Source: an uncultured Cardiobacterium sp.
GTDB taxonomy: Bacteria > Pseudomonadota > Gammaproteobacteria > Cardiobacteriales > Cardiobacteriaceae
Assembly (NCBI RefSeq): GCF_938028185.1
Contig: NZ_CALJAH010000249.1
Coordinates: forward strand, 1 to 16,575
Length of the DNA: 16,575 bases
Direction: 5' to 3'
Positions 7,006 through 15,370 of the stretch are shown in pieces (the stretch's first letter is position 1; each line of letters starts with the position of its first letter). The notes under the pieces were generated by a model. It was not told the origin of the DNA, did not search any database, and saw only the letters and a list, made by a program, of their open reading frames with translations. Position numbers and translations under genes: made by a program.

Positions 7006-7668
7006 TTATTGCAGGTAGAGACTGATGACCTGGCCTTCCGCCATGACGGGCAGCGACACCGGCTGGCCGGAGCCGGTGAAGCCGAGGGTGATGCCGCCAC
7101 CGCCGTCGTGAATGCCGGTGATGGTGACGGGGACGTCGTACTGCGCCGGGAAGTACATGGTCTGCTGCGCGTGGGTGATGGGGATGGTCTGGCTGTAGCC
7201 GAGCGAGCTGACTTGTACCACGTCGCCGTCTTCCGCGACGTTATCCCACAGCACCAGCTCCACCATTTGCTGCCCGCCGTTTTCCCAGGCGGGTTGCGCC
7301 GGTTGCGTCTGGCCAGCGGGCGTGGCGGGGGCGATGTTTTCCGTGAGCGCCGCTTTTTGCGCGTCTGGCAGCGGCAGGTTCTGGATGACGCTGTGCGCCT
7401 CGGTAGCGTCCAGACGGCGCAGCGCATAGCGTGGCACGGCGGCAAATTGCTGCGCGCGGGCGTCTTTTTCCGCCTGGGTCAGGTTGTCGGCAGCGGCGCT
7501 GGCGGGGACACCGCCCCTGTTGCCATCGTCAAAAAAACGGGTCAGTCCCCAGCCGCCGAGGCCAATCACCAGCGCGGCGGTGATGAGCGCGGGGAAGAGG
7601 CTTTTTTGCTGCGGTTTTTCGCGGCGCGGTTCGGGTTGGAGTTGGGGTTGCGGGTGGTCGCCTGGCAT
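7006..7668 (-). CDS. Single-pass membrane protein with C-terminal beta-rich domain
   Basis: This is the first gene of the left operon, 220 residues from the ATG chosen. A charged Pro/Gln-rich N-terminus (1-22) precedes a membrane helix at about 23-42, then a linker and a helical stretch (about 62-113). A C-terminal domain at about 134-220 contains VELVLWDN, EDGDVV (146-151) and a glycine-rich DGGGGIT (188-194). The alternating hydrophobic pattern suggests a beta sandwich, perhaps Ig-like, but I recognise no named family. The open frame extends upstream to 7818, but that would cover the promoter and lacks a binding site; the ATG at 7668 has AAAAGGA six bases before it. Three bases separate it from the AAA+ gene. 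It could be a partner or adaptor for the ATPase in the membrane, which is inference from position only. Confidence 0.8.
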   Translation of the reverse strand: MPGDHPQPQLQPEPRREKPQQKSLFPALITAALVIGLGGWGLTRFFDDGNRGGVPASAAADNLTQAEKDARAQQFAAVPRYALRRLDATEAHSVIQNLPLPDAQKAALTENIAPATPAGQTQPAQPAWENGGQQMVELVLWDNVAEDGDVVQVSSLGYSQTIPITHAQQTMYFPAQYDVPVTITGIHDGGGGITLGFTGSGQPVSLPVMAEGQVISLYLQ

Positions 7669-7674
7669 GGAATG

Positions 7675-7681
7675 TCCTTTT
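7675..7681 (-). promoter_or_regulatory. Ribosome binding site AAAAGGA deciding the start at 7668
   Basis: AAAAGGA lies six bases upstream of ATG 7668. Together with the -10 box at 7703-7708, which lies downstream of the longer possible start, it fixes this start codon. Confidence 0.6.
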
Positions 7682-7702
7682 CGTGACAAAGGGTTCACCC
7701 GC

Positions 7703-7732
7703 ATTATAGGGGAGCGCTCGCGACGGCGGAAA
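7703..7732 (-). promoter_or_regulatory. Predicted sigma-70 promoter of the left operon
   Basis: On the minus strand, 7708-7703 reads TATAAT, a perfect -10 box. A weak -35 candidate (TTTCCG, 7732-7727) lies 18 bases upstream. The start of transcription would fall near 7696, giving a leader of about 28 bases that contains the AAAAGGA site. The poor -35 suggests weak or activator-assisted expression. Confidence 0.55.
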
Positions 7733-7927
7733 GGACGTTTTTTTATAAGGTTATGCCCTTTTGGCGTGTCCTTCGTCGCCCTGCCGCCGCTTGCCCCGCC
7801 GGGGGGCTTGCAGTACATTAGCCGCGCCGTTATCGCCCCCTTTCATAAACAGAGACCTTTCCCCGACAGGTTCATTCATATGGCGCGATTTCATACGGCG
7901 CATCACGCATTTCACAGGTAAATTCCC

Positions 7928-9703
7928 ATGCTCTATACCATCCAAAACAGCGTCTTTCCGAAAATTGGCCTTTGCACGGAAGCAGAACTCTATTTCCGCC
8001 TCAATGAATACGTGGATTTGAATATCCACGATGCGCGCTTTACCCTGGAGCCGCGCGGCAAGATTGGCGCCGATACTTATTTCAACAGCATCAGCGTTGG
8101 CAAACTGAAACGCCATACCACGATTGAAGACCTGCAATTCGCCATTCGCTTCCGTGGCCGCATCAAAATCAGCTGGAAATTGCATCGCCTGCATTTCACT
8201 ACCACTATTCTCGATGAAACCTATCTGACGCACGAGGAAGAAAGGGAAGTCGCTTTGCCACTCGCATTTTGGAATTCGCTGGAAGACGGAATGCTCTTTT
8301 TTGAAATCGAGGCGCTGGGCATCAGCGAAATTACCGATTTCCGCTTTATGAGTACTACCGCGCCGCAGCATTCCATTAAGCTCGGTATCGTCATTACGCA
8401 TTTCAACCGTCAGCAATATGTTTTGCCCGCGCTGCGCCGTCTGCAACAGGAATTGCTGGAGTTACCGGAATATGGCGCGCAAATTAGCCTGTCCGTGGTT
8501 GATAACAGCAACAATCTCGTCCTCCCGGAAGATATGCCTGCGACCGGTATTCGCATTATTCCCAACCGCAATTTGGGCGGCGCCGGTGGCTTTACCCGTG
8601 GCCTGATGGAACTGGAAGATGCGGGCGATTATACCCATTGTCTTTTTATGGATGACGATGCCTCCGGCGATGTGGAAGGCATCAAGCGGACGCTGATGCT
8701 GCTGCAATACGCGCGAGACCCCGCCCTGTGCGTCGCCGGGGCGATGTTGCATGAGGCCGAGCCGTATCGCCAGCATGAAAATGGCGCCCGTTTCAAGGGA
8801 CATTATCAGGGCTTGAAAAGCGGACTGGATTTGCGCGAGGTGGATAATCTGCTGTTCAATGAGCTGGAAGAAAAGATTGATTATGGCGGCTGGTGGTTCT
8901 TTGCCTTTCCGCTGGCAGAAGTCAAACATTACGCTTTCCCTTATTTTGTGCGCGGCGATGATGTCGGTTTTGGTCTCGTCCATCAATTCCATACCATTAC
9001 CCTGAACGGTATTTCTTCCTGGCAGGGCGATTTCGCGCTGAAACAGGGACCCGTACCGGCCTATCTGGATACGCGCTATCACCTGATGCAATATTTCCAC
9101 GGATTTGTGGATGACCGTATTTCCACTTTGCTCCGCATTACCGCCATCATGGCCGCCCGCAATTTGCTTACCTATCATTATGATACGGCGCTGGCGAGTA
9201 TTATGGCGATGGAAGATGTGTGCAAGGGTGATGATTATTGGCGCAACAATATGGATATGAGCGAGCGCCGCAAAACGATAGGCGCATTGGCGGCGGCGGA
9301 GAAAATGCAGGATATTCCGCTTGATGTTTATATGCAGGCGCATCCCGAAGGATTGCCCGGTGGCAAATGGCGGCGGTTGGCATCGCGTTTGACCCTGAAT
9401 GGTCATTTGTTGCCGCAGTGTTTTTTCCACAAGGGTTATGTGCGCCAGTTCAAAGGCTGGGGCGGCAGATTGCAGGAAACGTTCCGCTTCAGAAAGGTGC
9501 TGTATGTCCATGCGCCGACGCATCGCGGTTTCTTTTTGCAGCATGACAAACGCAAGTTCTTTGCTTATTTGTGGCGCTATTGCAAGGCGGTGTGGCAATT
9601 ATTGGCGCAACGCCAGCAATTGCAGCAAATGTATCGTAAAAGTTATGCCGAATTTACCAGCCGGGATTTCTGGAAAGCACAATTTGACGAAGGGAAAAAG
9701 TAA
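7928..9703 (+). CDS. GT-A glycosyltransferase resembling galactofuranosyltransferase GlfT2
   Basis: The product has 591 residues and should transfer a sugar from a nucleotide donor to a cell-surface glycan at the cytoplasmic membrane. An N-terminal beta-rich region (about 1-145) precedes a GT-A domain that begins KLGIVITHFNR (151-161). It has the metal-binding DDD at 242-244, a GWWFF segment at 321-325, and RGDDVGFG at 342-349, which resembles the catalytic Asp-Asp region of mycobacterial GlfT2. A helical, basic C-terminal region follows, as in GlfT2. Where GlfT2 has a metal-ligand His after Trp, this protein has Gln366 (W365-Q366). The gene stands alone on the plus strand, is AT-richer than its neighbours and has only a weak AGG site before its ATG. 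Galactofuranose as the donor sugar is inferred; no galactopyranose mutase gene is in the window. Confidence 0.8.
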   Translation: MLYTIQNSVFPKIGLCTEAELYFRLNEYVDLNIHDARFTLEPRGKIGADTYFNSISVGKLKRHTTIEDLQFAIRFRGRIKISWKLHRLHFTTTILDETYLTHEEEREVALPLAFWNSLEDGMLFFEIEALGISEITDFRFMSTTAPQHSIKLGIVITHFNRQQYVLPALRRLQQELLELPEYGAQISLSVVDNSNNLVLPEDMPATGIRIIPNRNLGGAGGFTRGLMELEDAGDYTHCLFMDDDASGDVEGIKRTLMLLQYARDPALCVAGAMLHEAEPYRQHENGARFKGHYQGLKSGLDLREVDNLLFNELEEKIDYGGWWFFAFPLAEVKHYAFPYFVRGDDVGFGLVHQFHTITLNGISSWQGDFALKQGPVPAYLDTRYHLMQYFHGFVDDRISTLLRITAIMAARNLLTYHYDTALASIMAMEDVCKGDDYWRNNMDMSERRKTIGALAAAEKMQDIPLDVYMQAHPEGLPGGKWRRLASRLTLNGHLLPQCFFHKGYVRQFKGWGGRLQETFRFRKVLYVHAPTHRGFFLQHDKRKFFAYLWRYCKAVWQLLAQRQQLQQMYRKSYAEFTSRDFWKAQFDEGKK

Positions 9704-9730
9704 GGGGTTATCGCCATCGCCGATAATAAA

Positions 9731-9753
9731 AAACGCGCCTTTTGGGCGCGTTT
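9731..9753. terminator. Bidirectional rho-independent terminator between the GT gene and ftsB
   Basis: A nine-base-pair perfect stem (AAACGCGCC at 9731-9739 with GGCGCGTTT at 9745-9753) encloses a five-base loop. Read on the minus strand it is followed by six T residues, ending the ftsB transcript. On the plus strand a shorter T-rich tail follows, serving the glycosyltransferase. The right arm includes part of the ftsB stop codon. Confidence 0.85.
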
Positions 9754-10302
9754 ATTGTTGCAGCGATTCGAGTTGTAGCGGCACGGGGGTGACCGGGATT
9801 TGTTCGACGTCCTTGTTGGCAGGGGTGGGGGCGGTGGTATCGCCGTTTTCTTCGTCTTCATTCCCGTCTTCAACGGATTCCAGAACCAACTGTTTGGCGA
9901 TTTGTTGTGTGTTGGCGGGCAGGGTGGGGGGCGTCGTGATGACTCCGGGCGCGGCGCGGCGGCGCTCTTTTTCGGCGAGGCCGGGAATGTCCGGGATGCT
10001 GGCGATTTCGCTGTCCGGCAGGACGAAGTAGGTTTCGTTTTTGCCGATCATGCCGTAGTCCTCGCGCGCTTTTTCTTCGTAGGCGTAGTAGGAGTCGGGC
10101 GAGCGCAGGTTTTCCACATCGATGCGCAGCGCGTCGTTGCGGTCGTTGAGCATTTTGTTTTCGCGCAAATGCAAGCCGACCTGCTGTTGCAGGTCGGCGA
10201 TGCGATGCCGGGTGTTGCGCTCAAGGTGCCAGAGGTAGAGGTTTACCACCCCCAGCACGGCGACGAGCGCCAGCAGCATCAGATAGACGATGGATTTTTT
10301 GA

Positions 10303-10306
<4 letters not shown>
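9752..10306 (-). CDS. ftsB: Cell division protein FtsB with long C-terminal tail
   Basis: FtsB joins FtsL and FtsQ in the divisome and helps activate septal peptidoglycan synthesis. The product has 184 residues: a membrane helix at about 6-26, a coiled coil at about 30-68, and a DivIC-like segment YEEKAREDYGMIGKNETYFV (76-95) typical of FtsB. Usual family members have roughly 90-110 residues; here residues 100-184 form an extra tail, acidic around 145-155 and rich in Pro and Thr. The eno-ftsB linkage is classical and supports the name. The ATG overlaps the eno stop (ATGA), with AAAGG immediately before it and no normal spacer, so translation is probably coupled to eno. The terminator stem overlaps its stop. 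The ispD gene that often follows ftsB is not here. Confidence 0.9.
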
Positions 10307-11595
<1,289 letters not shown>

Positions 11596-11601
11596 CATAT
11601 G

Positions 11602-11607
11602 CTCCTT
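11602..11607 (-). promoter_or_regulatory. Ribosome binding site AAGGAG for eno
   Basis: AAGGAG is six bases from the ATG at 11595 and three bases from the ATG at 11598, which favours the former as the eno start. Confidence 0.65.
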
Positions 11608-11608
11608 A

Positions 11609-12421
11609 TCAGATTGATTTTGCGACGTTGTCAAGCGCCATCAGTTGTTCTAGCAACAGTGGCATTTTTCCCAATGGCCAGGCGTTCGGCCCGTCGGAAA
11701 GGGCACGATCGGGGTCGGGATGGGTTTCCATGAACAGGCCAGCGACGCCGACGGCTACCGCCGCCCGCGCCAGCACCGGCACAAATTCGCGCTGCCCGCC
11801 GGAGGACGAGCCTTGTCCGCCGGGCAACTGCACGGAATGGGTGGCGTCAAAGACGACCGGGCAACCGGTTTCCTGCATCACGGCGAGCGCGCGCATATCG
11901 GAGACGAGGTTGTTGTAGCCAAAGCTCACGCCGCGTTCGCACAGCATGATTTGCGGGTTGCCGGTGCTTTTCGCCTTGTCGGCGACGTGGCGCATATCCC
12001 ACGGCGCGAGGAACTGGCCTTTTTTGATGTTTACCGGCAGGCCTTGTTTGCAGACGTTGTGGATGAAGTTGGTCTGGCGGCAGAGGAAGGCGGGGGTTTG
12101 CAGCACGTCCACCACCGAGGCGACTTCATCGAGCGGGGTGTCTTCGTGGACGTCGGTGATGACCGGCACGCCGATTTCAGCTTTGACTTTGGCGAGGATG
12201 CGCAGCCCTTCGGCGATACCGGGGCCGCGATAGCTCGCGCCGGAGGAACGGTTGGCCTTGTCAAACGAGGATTTGTAGATAAACGGCAGGCCGAGGCGTT
12301 CGGTCAGTTTTTTCAGGGTTTCGGCGGTGGAGAGCGCCAGCGCCTCGCTTTCAATGACGCAAGGCCCGGCGATGAGGAAAAAGGGGCGGTCGTTGCCGAC
12401 TTCAAAGCCGCAGAGGTTCAT
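11609..12421 (-). CDS. kdsA: 3-deoxy-8-phosphooctulonate synthase, metal-dependent type
   Basis: KdsA condenses phosphoenolpyruvate with arabinose 5-phosphate to give Kdo 8-phosphate for the lipopolysaccharide inner core, which implies a Gram-negative envelope. The product has 270 residues, with FIYKSSFDKANRSS (47-60), YRGPG (64-68), ITDVHE (88-93) and NIKKGQFLAP (131-140) characteristic of the family. The N-terminal strand reads IAGPCVIES with Cys21, where the E. coli enzyme has Asn. Cys21, His195, Glu232 and Asp243 match the four metal ligands of the Aquifex aeolicus enzyme with a constant offset of ten residues. ALSDG (240-244) replaces the CDG motif of metal-independent forms. The ATG overlaps the pyrG stop as ATGA, with GGAG seven bases upstream. 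Confidence 0.97.
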   Translation of the reverse strand: MNLCGFEVGNDRPFFLIAGPCVIESEALALSTAETLKKLTERLGLPFIYKSSFDKANRSSGASYRGPGIAEGLRILAKVKAEIGVPVITDVHEDTPLDEVASVVDVLQTPAFLCRQTNFIHNVCKQGLPVNIKKGQFLAPWDMRHVADKAKSTGNPQIMLCERGVSFGYNNLVSDMRALAVMQETGCPVVFDATHSVQLPGGQGSSSGGQREFVPVLARAAVAVGVAGLFMETHPDPDRALSDGPNAWPLGKMPLLLEQLMALDNVAKSI

Positions 12422-14052
12422 GAGTTTGCTCCGTCGTGTTGGGCGCGGCAGGCGCGGATGAAGGATTCAAACAGCGGGTGGCCTTTGCGCGGGGTTGAGG
12501 TAAATTCGGGATGCGACTGGCAGGCGATGAACCACGGGTGTTCCGGCAGCTCAATCACTTCCACCAGGCCGTTGTCTTCAGAGCGGCCAGAGATAACCAG
12601 CCCCGCGTCTTCGAGGCGTTTTTCGTAATGGCTGTTCACTTCGTAGCGGTGACGGTGGCGCTCGTTGATGATTTCCGCGCCGTAGATGCGGGCGATTTGC
12701 GTGCCGGATTTGAGCCGCGCCGGCAGCGCGCCAAGGCGCATCGTACCGCCGAGGTCGGTGTGCGCGTCGCGCTGTTCGGTTTCGCCGCGCTCATTGACCC
12801 ATTCGGTGACGAGCGCCACGACCGGGTCGGCGACCTTGTCGTCCCATTCGGTGCTGCCCGCGCCGGAAAGCCCCAAAACGTGTCGCGCAAATTCCACCAC
12901 CGCGATTTGCATCCCTAGACAGATGCCGAGGTAGGGGATGCGGTGTTCGCGCGCGTACTGCACCGCGAGGATTTTGCCTTCGATGCCACGGTTGCCGAAG
13001 CCGCCGGGAACGACGATGCCATCGACATCGGCCAAGAGCGCCGTGCCTTCTTTGGCGAGGTCTTCCGAGTCGATGTAGCGGATATTGACCTTGTTGCCGC
13101 TGCGCACGCCCGCGTGATACAGCGCTTCATTGAGCGATTTGTAGGCATCGGTCAAATCCACATACTTGCCGACCATGGCGATGGTGATTTCTTCCTTGAG
13201 ATTGGCAATGGCGGTTTCAATCTGCTGCCACACGGACAAATCGGCAGGGTTTGCCTCCAGATTGAAATGGCGCATCACCGCCTCATCCACGCCCTGCTTG
13301 TGATAAAGCAGCGGGATTTCGTAAATATTCTTCACGTCCAGCCCGGCGAAGACCGCATCGGCGGGGACATTGGTAAAGAGCGCAATTTTGCGCCGCTCGT
13401 CTTCGGGAATGTCGCGGTCGGCGCGGCAAATCAGCATATCCGGCTGGATACCGATGGAGCGCAATTCCTTGACGCTGTGCTGCGTCGGCTTCGTCTTCAA
13501 TTCCCCGGCAGCGGCGATAAACGGCAACAGCGTCAGGTGCATATACATACAGCGGCTGCGTCCCAGTTGCGCGCCAAGCTGGCGCAGCGCTTCCAAAAAC
13601 GGCAGCGATTCAATATCGCCAACCGTACCGCCGACCTCCACCATCGCAATATCCGCGCCTTCCGCCGCGCGCAACACATAGCTTTTGATGGCATCGGTAA
13701 TATGCGGAATCACCTGCACCGTCGCGCCGAGATAATCGCCGCGCCGCTCCTTGCGGATAACCTCCGAATAAATGCGGCCAGTGGTGCAGTTATTGAACTG
13801 CGTCGCGCGCATATTGACGAAGCGCTCATAGTGGCCGAGGTCAAGGTCGGTTTCCGCGCCGTCGTGCGTTACGAACACCTCGCCGTGCTGGAACGGGCTC
13901 ATCGTCCCCGGATCGACATTGATATACGGATCGAGCTTGATCAGGGTCACGCGCAGCCCGCGTGCTTCCAGAATGGCGCCCAAAGAAGCGGCGGCGATGC
14001 CCTTCCCCAAGGAAGAAACCACGCCGCCGGTCACGAAAATAAATTTGGTCAT
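12418..14052 (-). CDS. pyrG: CTP synthase
   Basis: CTP synthase aminates UTP to CTP using ATP and glutamine, the last step of pyrimidine nucleotide synthesis. The product has 544 residues, against 545 in E. coli. The N-terminal synthetase domain (about 1-266) begins KFIFVTGGVVSSLGKG with the nucleotide-binding loop and contains DPYINVDPGTMSP (41-53) and the metal-site region EVGGTVGDIES (139-149). The C-terminal class I glutamine amidotransferase domain has the nucleophile elbow GICLG with Cys378, and the catalytic pair His514 and Glu516 in SHPEF. The start overlaps the tilS stop as ATGA, with AGG six bases upstream. The tilS-pyrG-kdsA-eno order is a familiar gammaproteobacterial arrangement. 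All key residues are present. Confidence 0.98.
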   Translation of the reverse strand: MTKFIFVTGGVVSSLGKGIAAASLGAILEARGLRVTLIKLDPYINVDPGTMSPFQHGEVFVTHDGAETDLDLGHYERFVNMRATQFNNCTTGRIYSEVIRKERRGDYLGATVQVIPHITDAIKSYVLRAAEGADIAMVEVGGTVGDIESLPFLEALRQLGAQLGRSRCMYMHLTLLPFIAAAGELKTKPTQHSVKELRSIGIQPDMLICRADRDIPEDERRKIALFTNVPADAVFAGLDVKNIYEIPLLYHKQGVDEAVMRHFNLEANPADLSVWQQIETAIANLKEEITIAMVGKYVDLTDAYKSLNEALYHAGVRSGNKVNIRYIDSEDLAKEGTALLADVDGIVVPGGFGNRGIEGKILAVQYAREHRIPYLGICLGMQIAVVEFARHVLGLSGAGSTEWDDKVADPVVALVTEWVNERGETEQRDAHTDLGGTMRLGALPARLKSGTQIARIYGAEIINERHRHRYEVNSHYEKRLEDAGLVISGRSEDNGLVEVIELPEHPWFIACQSHPEFTSTPRKGHPLFESFIRACRAQHDGANS

Positions 14053-15359
14053 GCGAGCCTGTCCGAGCCATTATCGAAAAGATGCGGAATCTTAACAAAA
14101 TGAGCCTGATTGTGCCAGTCAAACACCAGTCCCGGCCAGCCCGCCGCCGCGCCAAAACCGCCCAACCACGCGCATTCACCATCGACCAGCAACAGCGGCA
14201 AACGGCGGCGCAACCACGGCGGCACGCCTTCGCGCTGCAACACATTCTTCAGCGACTCCGCATAACGCCGCCCCGGCGCCTGCCAATGCGCCGCGCACGG
14301 ATAGAGCGCCCAGCGGCAGTCGCGCCCTTCAAGCAAATCCGCGCCCGCACGCAGCGACAACGCGCCCACGCCCGGCCACACCGTCTTAAGCGCAAACGGC
14401 GGCGGCGCCTGCGGTTCACTCGCCTGATATAAAAACAAATCGCCGCGATACTGCACCACCACCGTCGCGCCGTAGCGCAGTTCGGCATGGCCGTTCGCTC
14501 CAGCGAGTGCATCTATAAAGGACAACAGCCGCGCTGCCGGTGGCATCGGCTGTCCGGCGCGCTGCAACCAGCGGCGCAACAGCGCCTTGCACGTCGCCAC
14601 GTCAAACCTCGCGCAGAGCGCCTGCCACGGCAACACCGTTGCCGCCTCGCCCAAAATGCCGTCAAGCAGCCCCTGCTGCACCACGAGTGCCTCGCCCAAC
14701 CACGCCGCAGAACGCGCCAGCGCCGCGTCCGCCTGCGGAAAAGCGTCGCGCAAGGCGGGCAGCGCGGCGAGGCGCAAACGGTTGCGCGCGTAGTGCGGGT
14801 CGGCATTGCTCGGGTCATCGAGATAGGCGACGCCCTGCGCCGCGACAAAATCCTCAATCGCCGCGCGCGGCACATCAAGCAACGGCCGCCACAATTCGCC
14901 AGCGGCAAAGGCGCGCCGCGCGGGCATCGCCGCCAAGCCGTCCAGCCCGCTGCCGCGCAACGCCTGCAACAAAAATGTCTCCGCCTGGTCGTCGCGGTGA
15001 TGCGCGGTAAGCAGCACGCCGCGTGGCGGTAGCCGCGTTGCCAGCGCCTGATAACGCAACGCCCGCGCCCGTGCCTCGGCATTGCCGCCGCCCTCCGGCC
15101 AGTCCAGTTTGACGATTTCACACGCGACCCCGCGCGCCGCCGCTTCCCGCTGACAAAATTCGCCCCAGTCCGCGCTTGCCGCCGACCAGCCATGATCGAC
15201 ATAGCACGCCACAAGCGACGCAGAAAGCCGCGTGCGCTGCAACGTGAGCGCCTGCAACAGCGCCATGCTGTCGCGCCCGCCGCTGAGGGCGAGCAAAAAC
15301 GCGCCGGGGCGGTAGTCCGCCTGCCAGCGCCAGAAGGGGAAATCGTCGGGAAGGAGCAT
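14049..15359 (-). CDS. tilS: tRNA(Ile)-lysidine synthase TilS
   Basis: TilS attaches lysine to C34 of the CAU-anticodon isoleucine tRNA, changing its reading from AUG to AUA; it is essential in most bacteria. The product has 436 residues, close to E. coli TilS. The N-terminal ATP-pyrophosphatase domain carries SGGRDS (26-31), the SGGxDS loop, and later LLTAHHRDDQAETFLLQ, the usual TilS motif. The C-terminal domain contains ESLKNVLQREGVPPWLRRRL, typical of the family. The start at 15359 lies 11 bases after the hscC stop, with only a weak GAG before the ATG. The 3' end overlaps pyrG. No defect is seen. Confidence 0.95.
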   Translation of the reverse strand: MLLPDDFPFWRWQADYRPGAFLLALSGGRDSMALLQALTLQRTRLSASLVACYVDHGWSAASADWGEFCQREAAARGVACEIVKLDWPEGGGNAEARARALRYQALATRLPPRGVLLTAHHRDDQAETFLLQALRGSGLDGLAAMPARRAFAAGELWRPLLDVPRAAIEDFVAAQGVAYLDDPSNADPHYARNRLRLAALPALRDAFPQADAALARSAAWLGEALVVQQGLLDGILGEAATVLPWQALCARFDVATCKALLRRWLQRAGQPMPPAARLLSFIDALAGANGHAELRYGATVVVQYRGDLFLYQASEPQAPPPFALKTVWPGVGALSLRAGADLLEGRDCRWALYPCAAHWQAPGRRYAESLKNVLQREGVPPWLRRRLPLLLVDGECAWLGGFGAAAGWPGLVFDWHNQAHFVKIPHLFDNGSDRLA

Positions 15360-15370
15360 GACTCAGCCGT

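Larger units (their letters stand above)
7669..7927. other. Divergent intergenic region
   Basis: These 259 bases separate the left operon from the glycosyltransferase gene. They hold the minus-strand promoter at 7703-7732, a short palindrome GAGCGCTC at about 7712-7719 just upstream of that -10 box which could be an operator, and a GC-rich stretch at about 7780-7807. For the plus strand, TTGCAG (7808-7813), 17 bases and TATCGC (7831-7836) is the best promoter guess I see, and it is weak. No RNA gene is apparent. Confidence 0.5.

Noticed and set aside
6475..7686. A 403-codon plus-strand frame across the AAA+ gene and its upstream gene
   Set aside because: It is antisense to the Walker A region and the lead gene, with low-complexity composition and no motif.
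7780..7807. GC-rich inverted sequence as a terminator or riboswitch
   Set aside because: Only a five-base-pair GCCCC/GGGGC stem forms, with no following T-run on either strand and no wider structure.
7669..7818. Upstream extension of the lead operon protein by 50 residues
   Set aside because: The extension crosses the TATAAT box, is compositionally odd, and has no binding site at its start. The ATG at 7668 has AAAAGGA at ideal spacing.
8462..9598. A 378-codon minus-strand frame opposite the glycosyltransferase
   Set aside because: The plus-strand product has a clear GT-A motif set. The antisense translation has no recognisable pattern, and a real gene there would overlap the other completely.
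11686..11700. Resemblance to a Neisseria-type DNA uptake sequence near the end of kdsA
   Set aside because: The match to GCCGTCTGAA is imperfect, occurs within coding sequence, and I did not see the motif repeated elsewhere in the window.
12943..14103. A 386-codon plus-strand frame opposite pyrG
   Set aside because: It is a shadow of CTP synthase and has no motif or ribosome binding site of its own that I can see.
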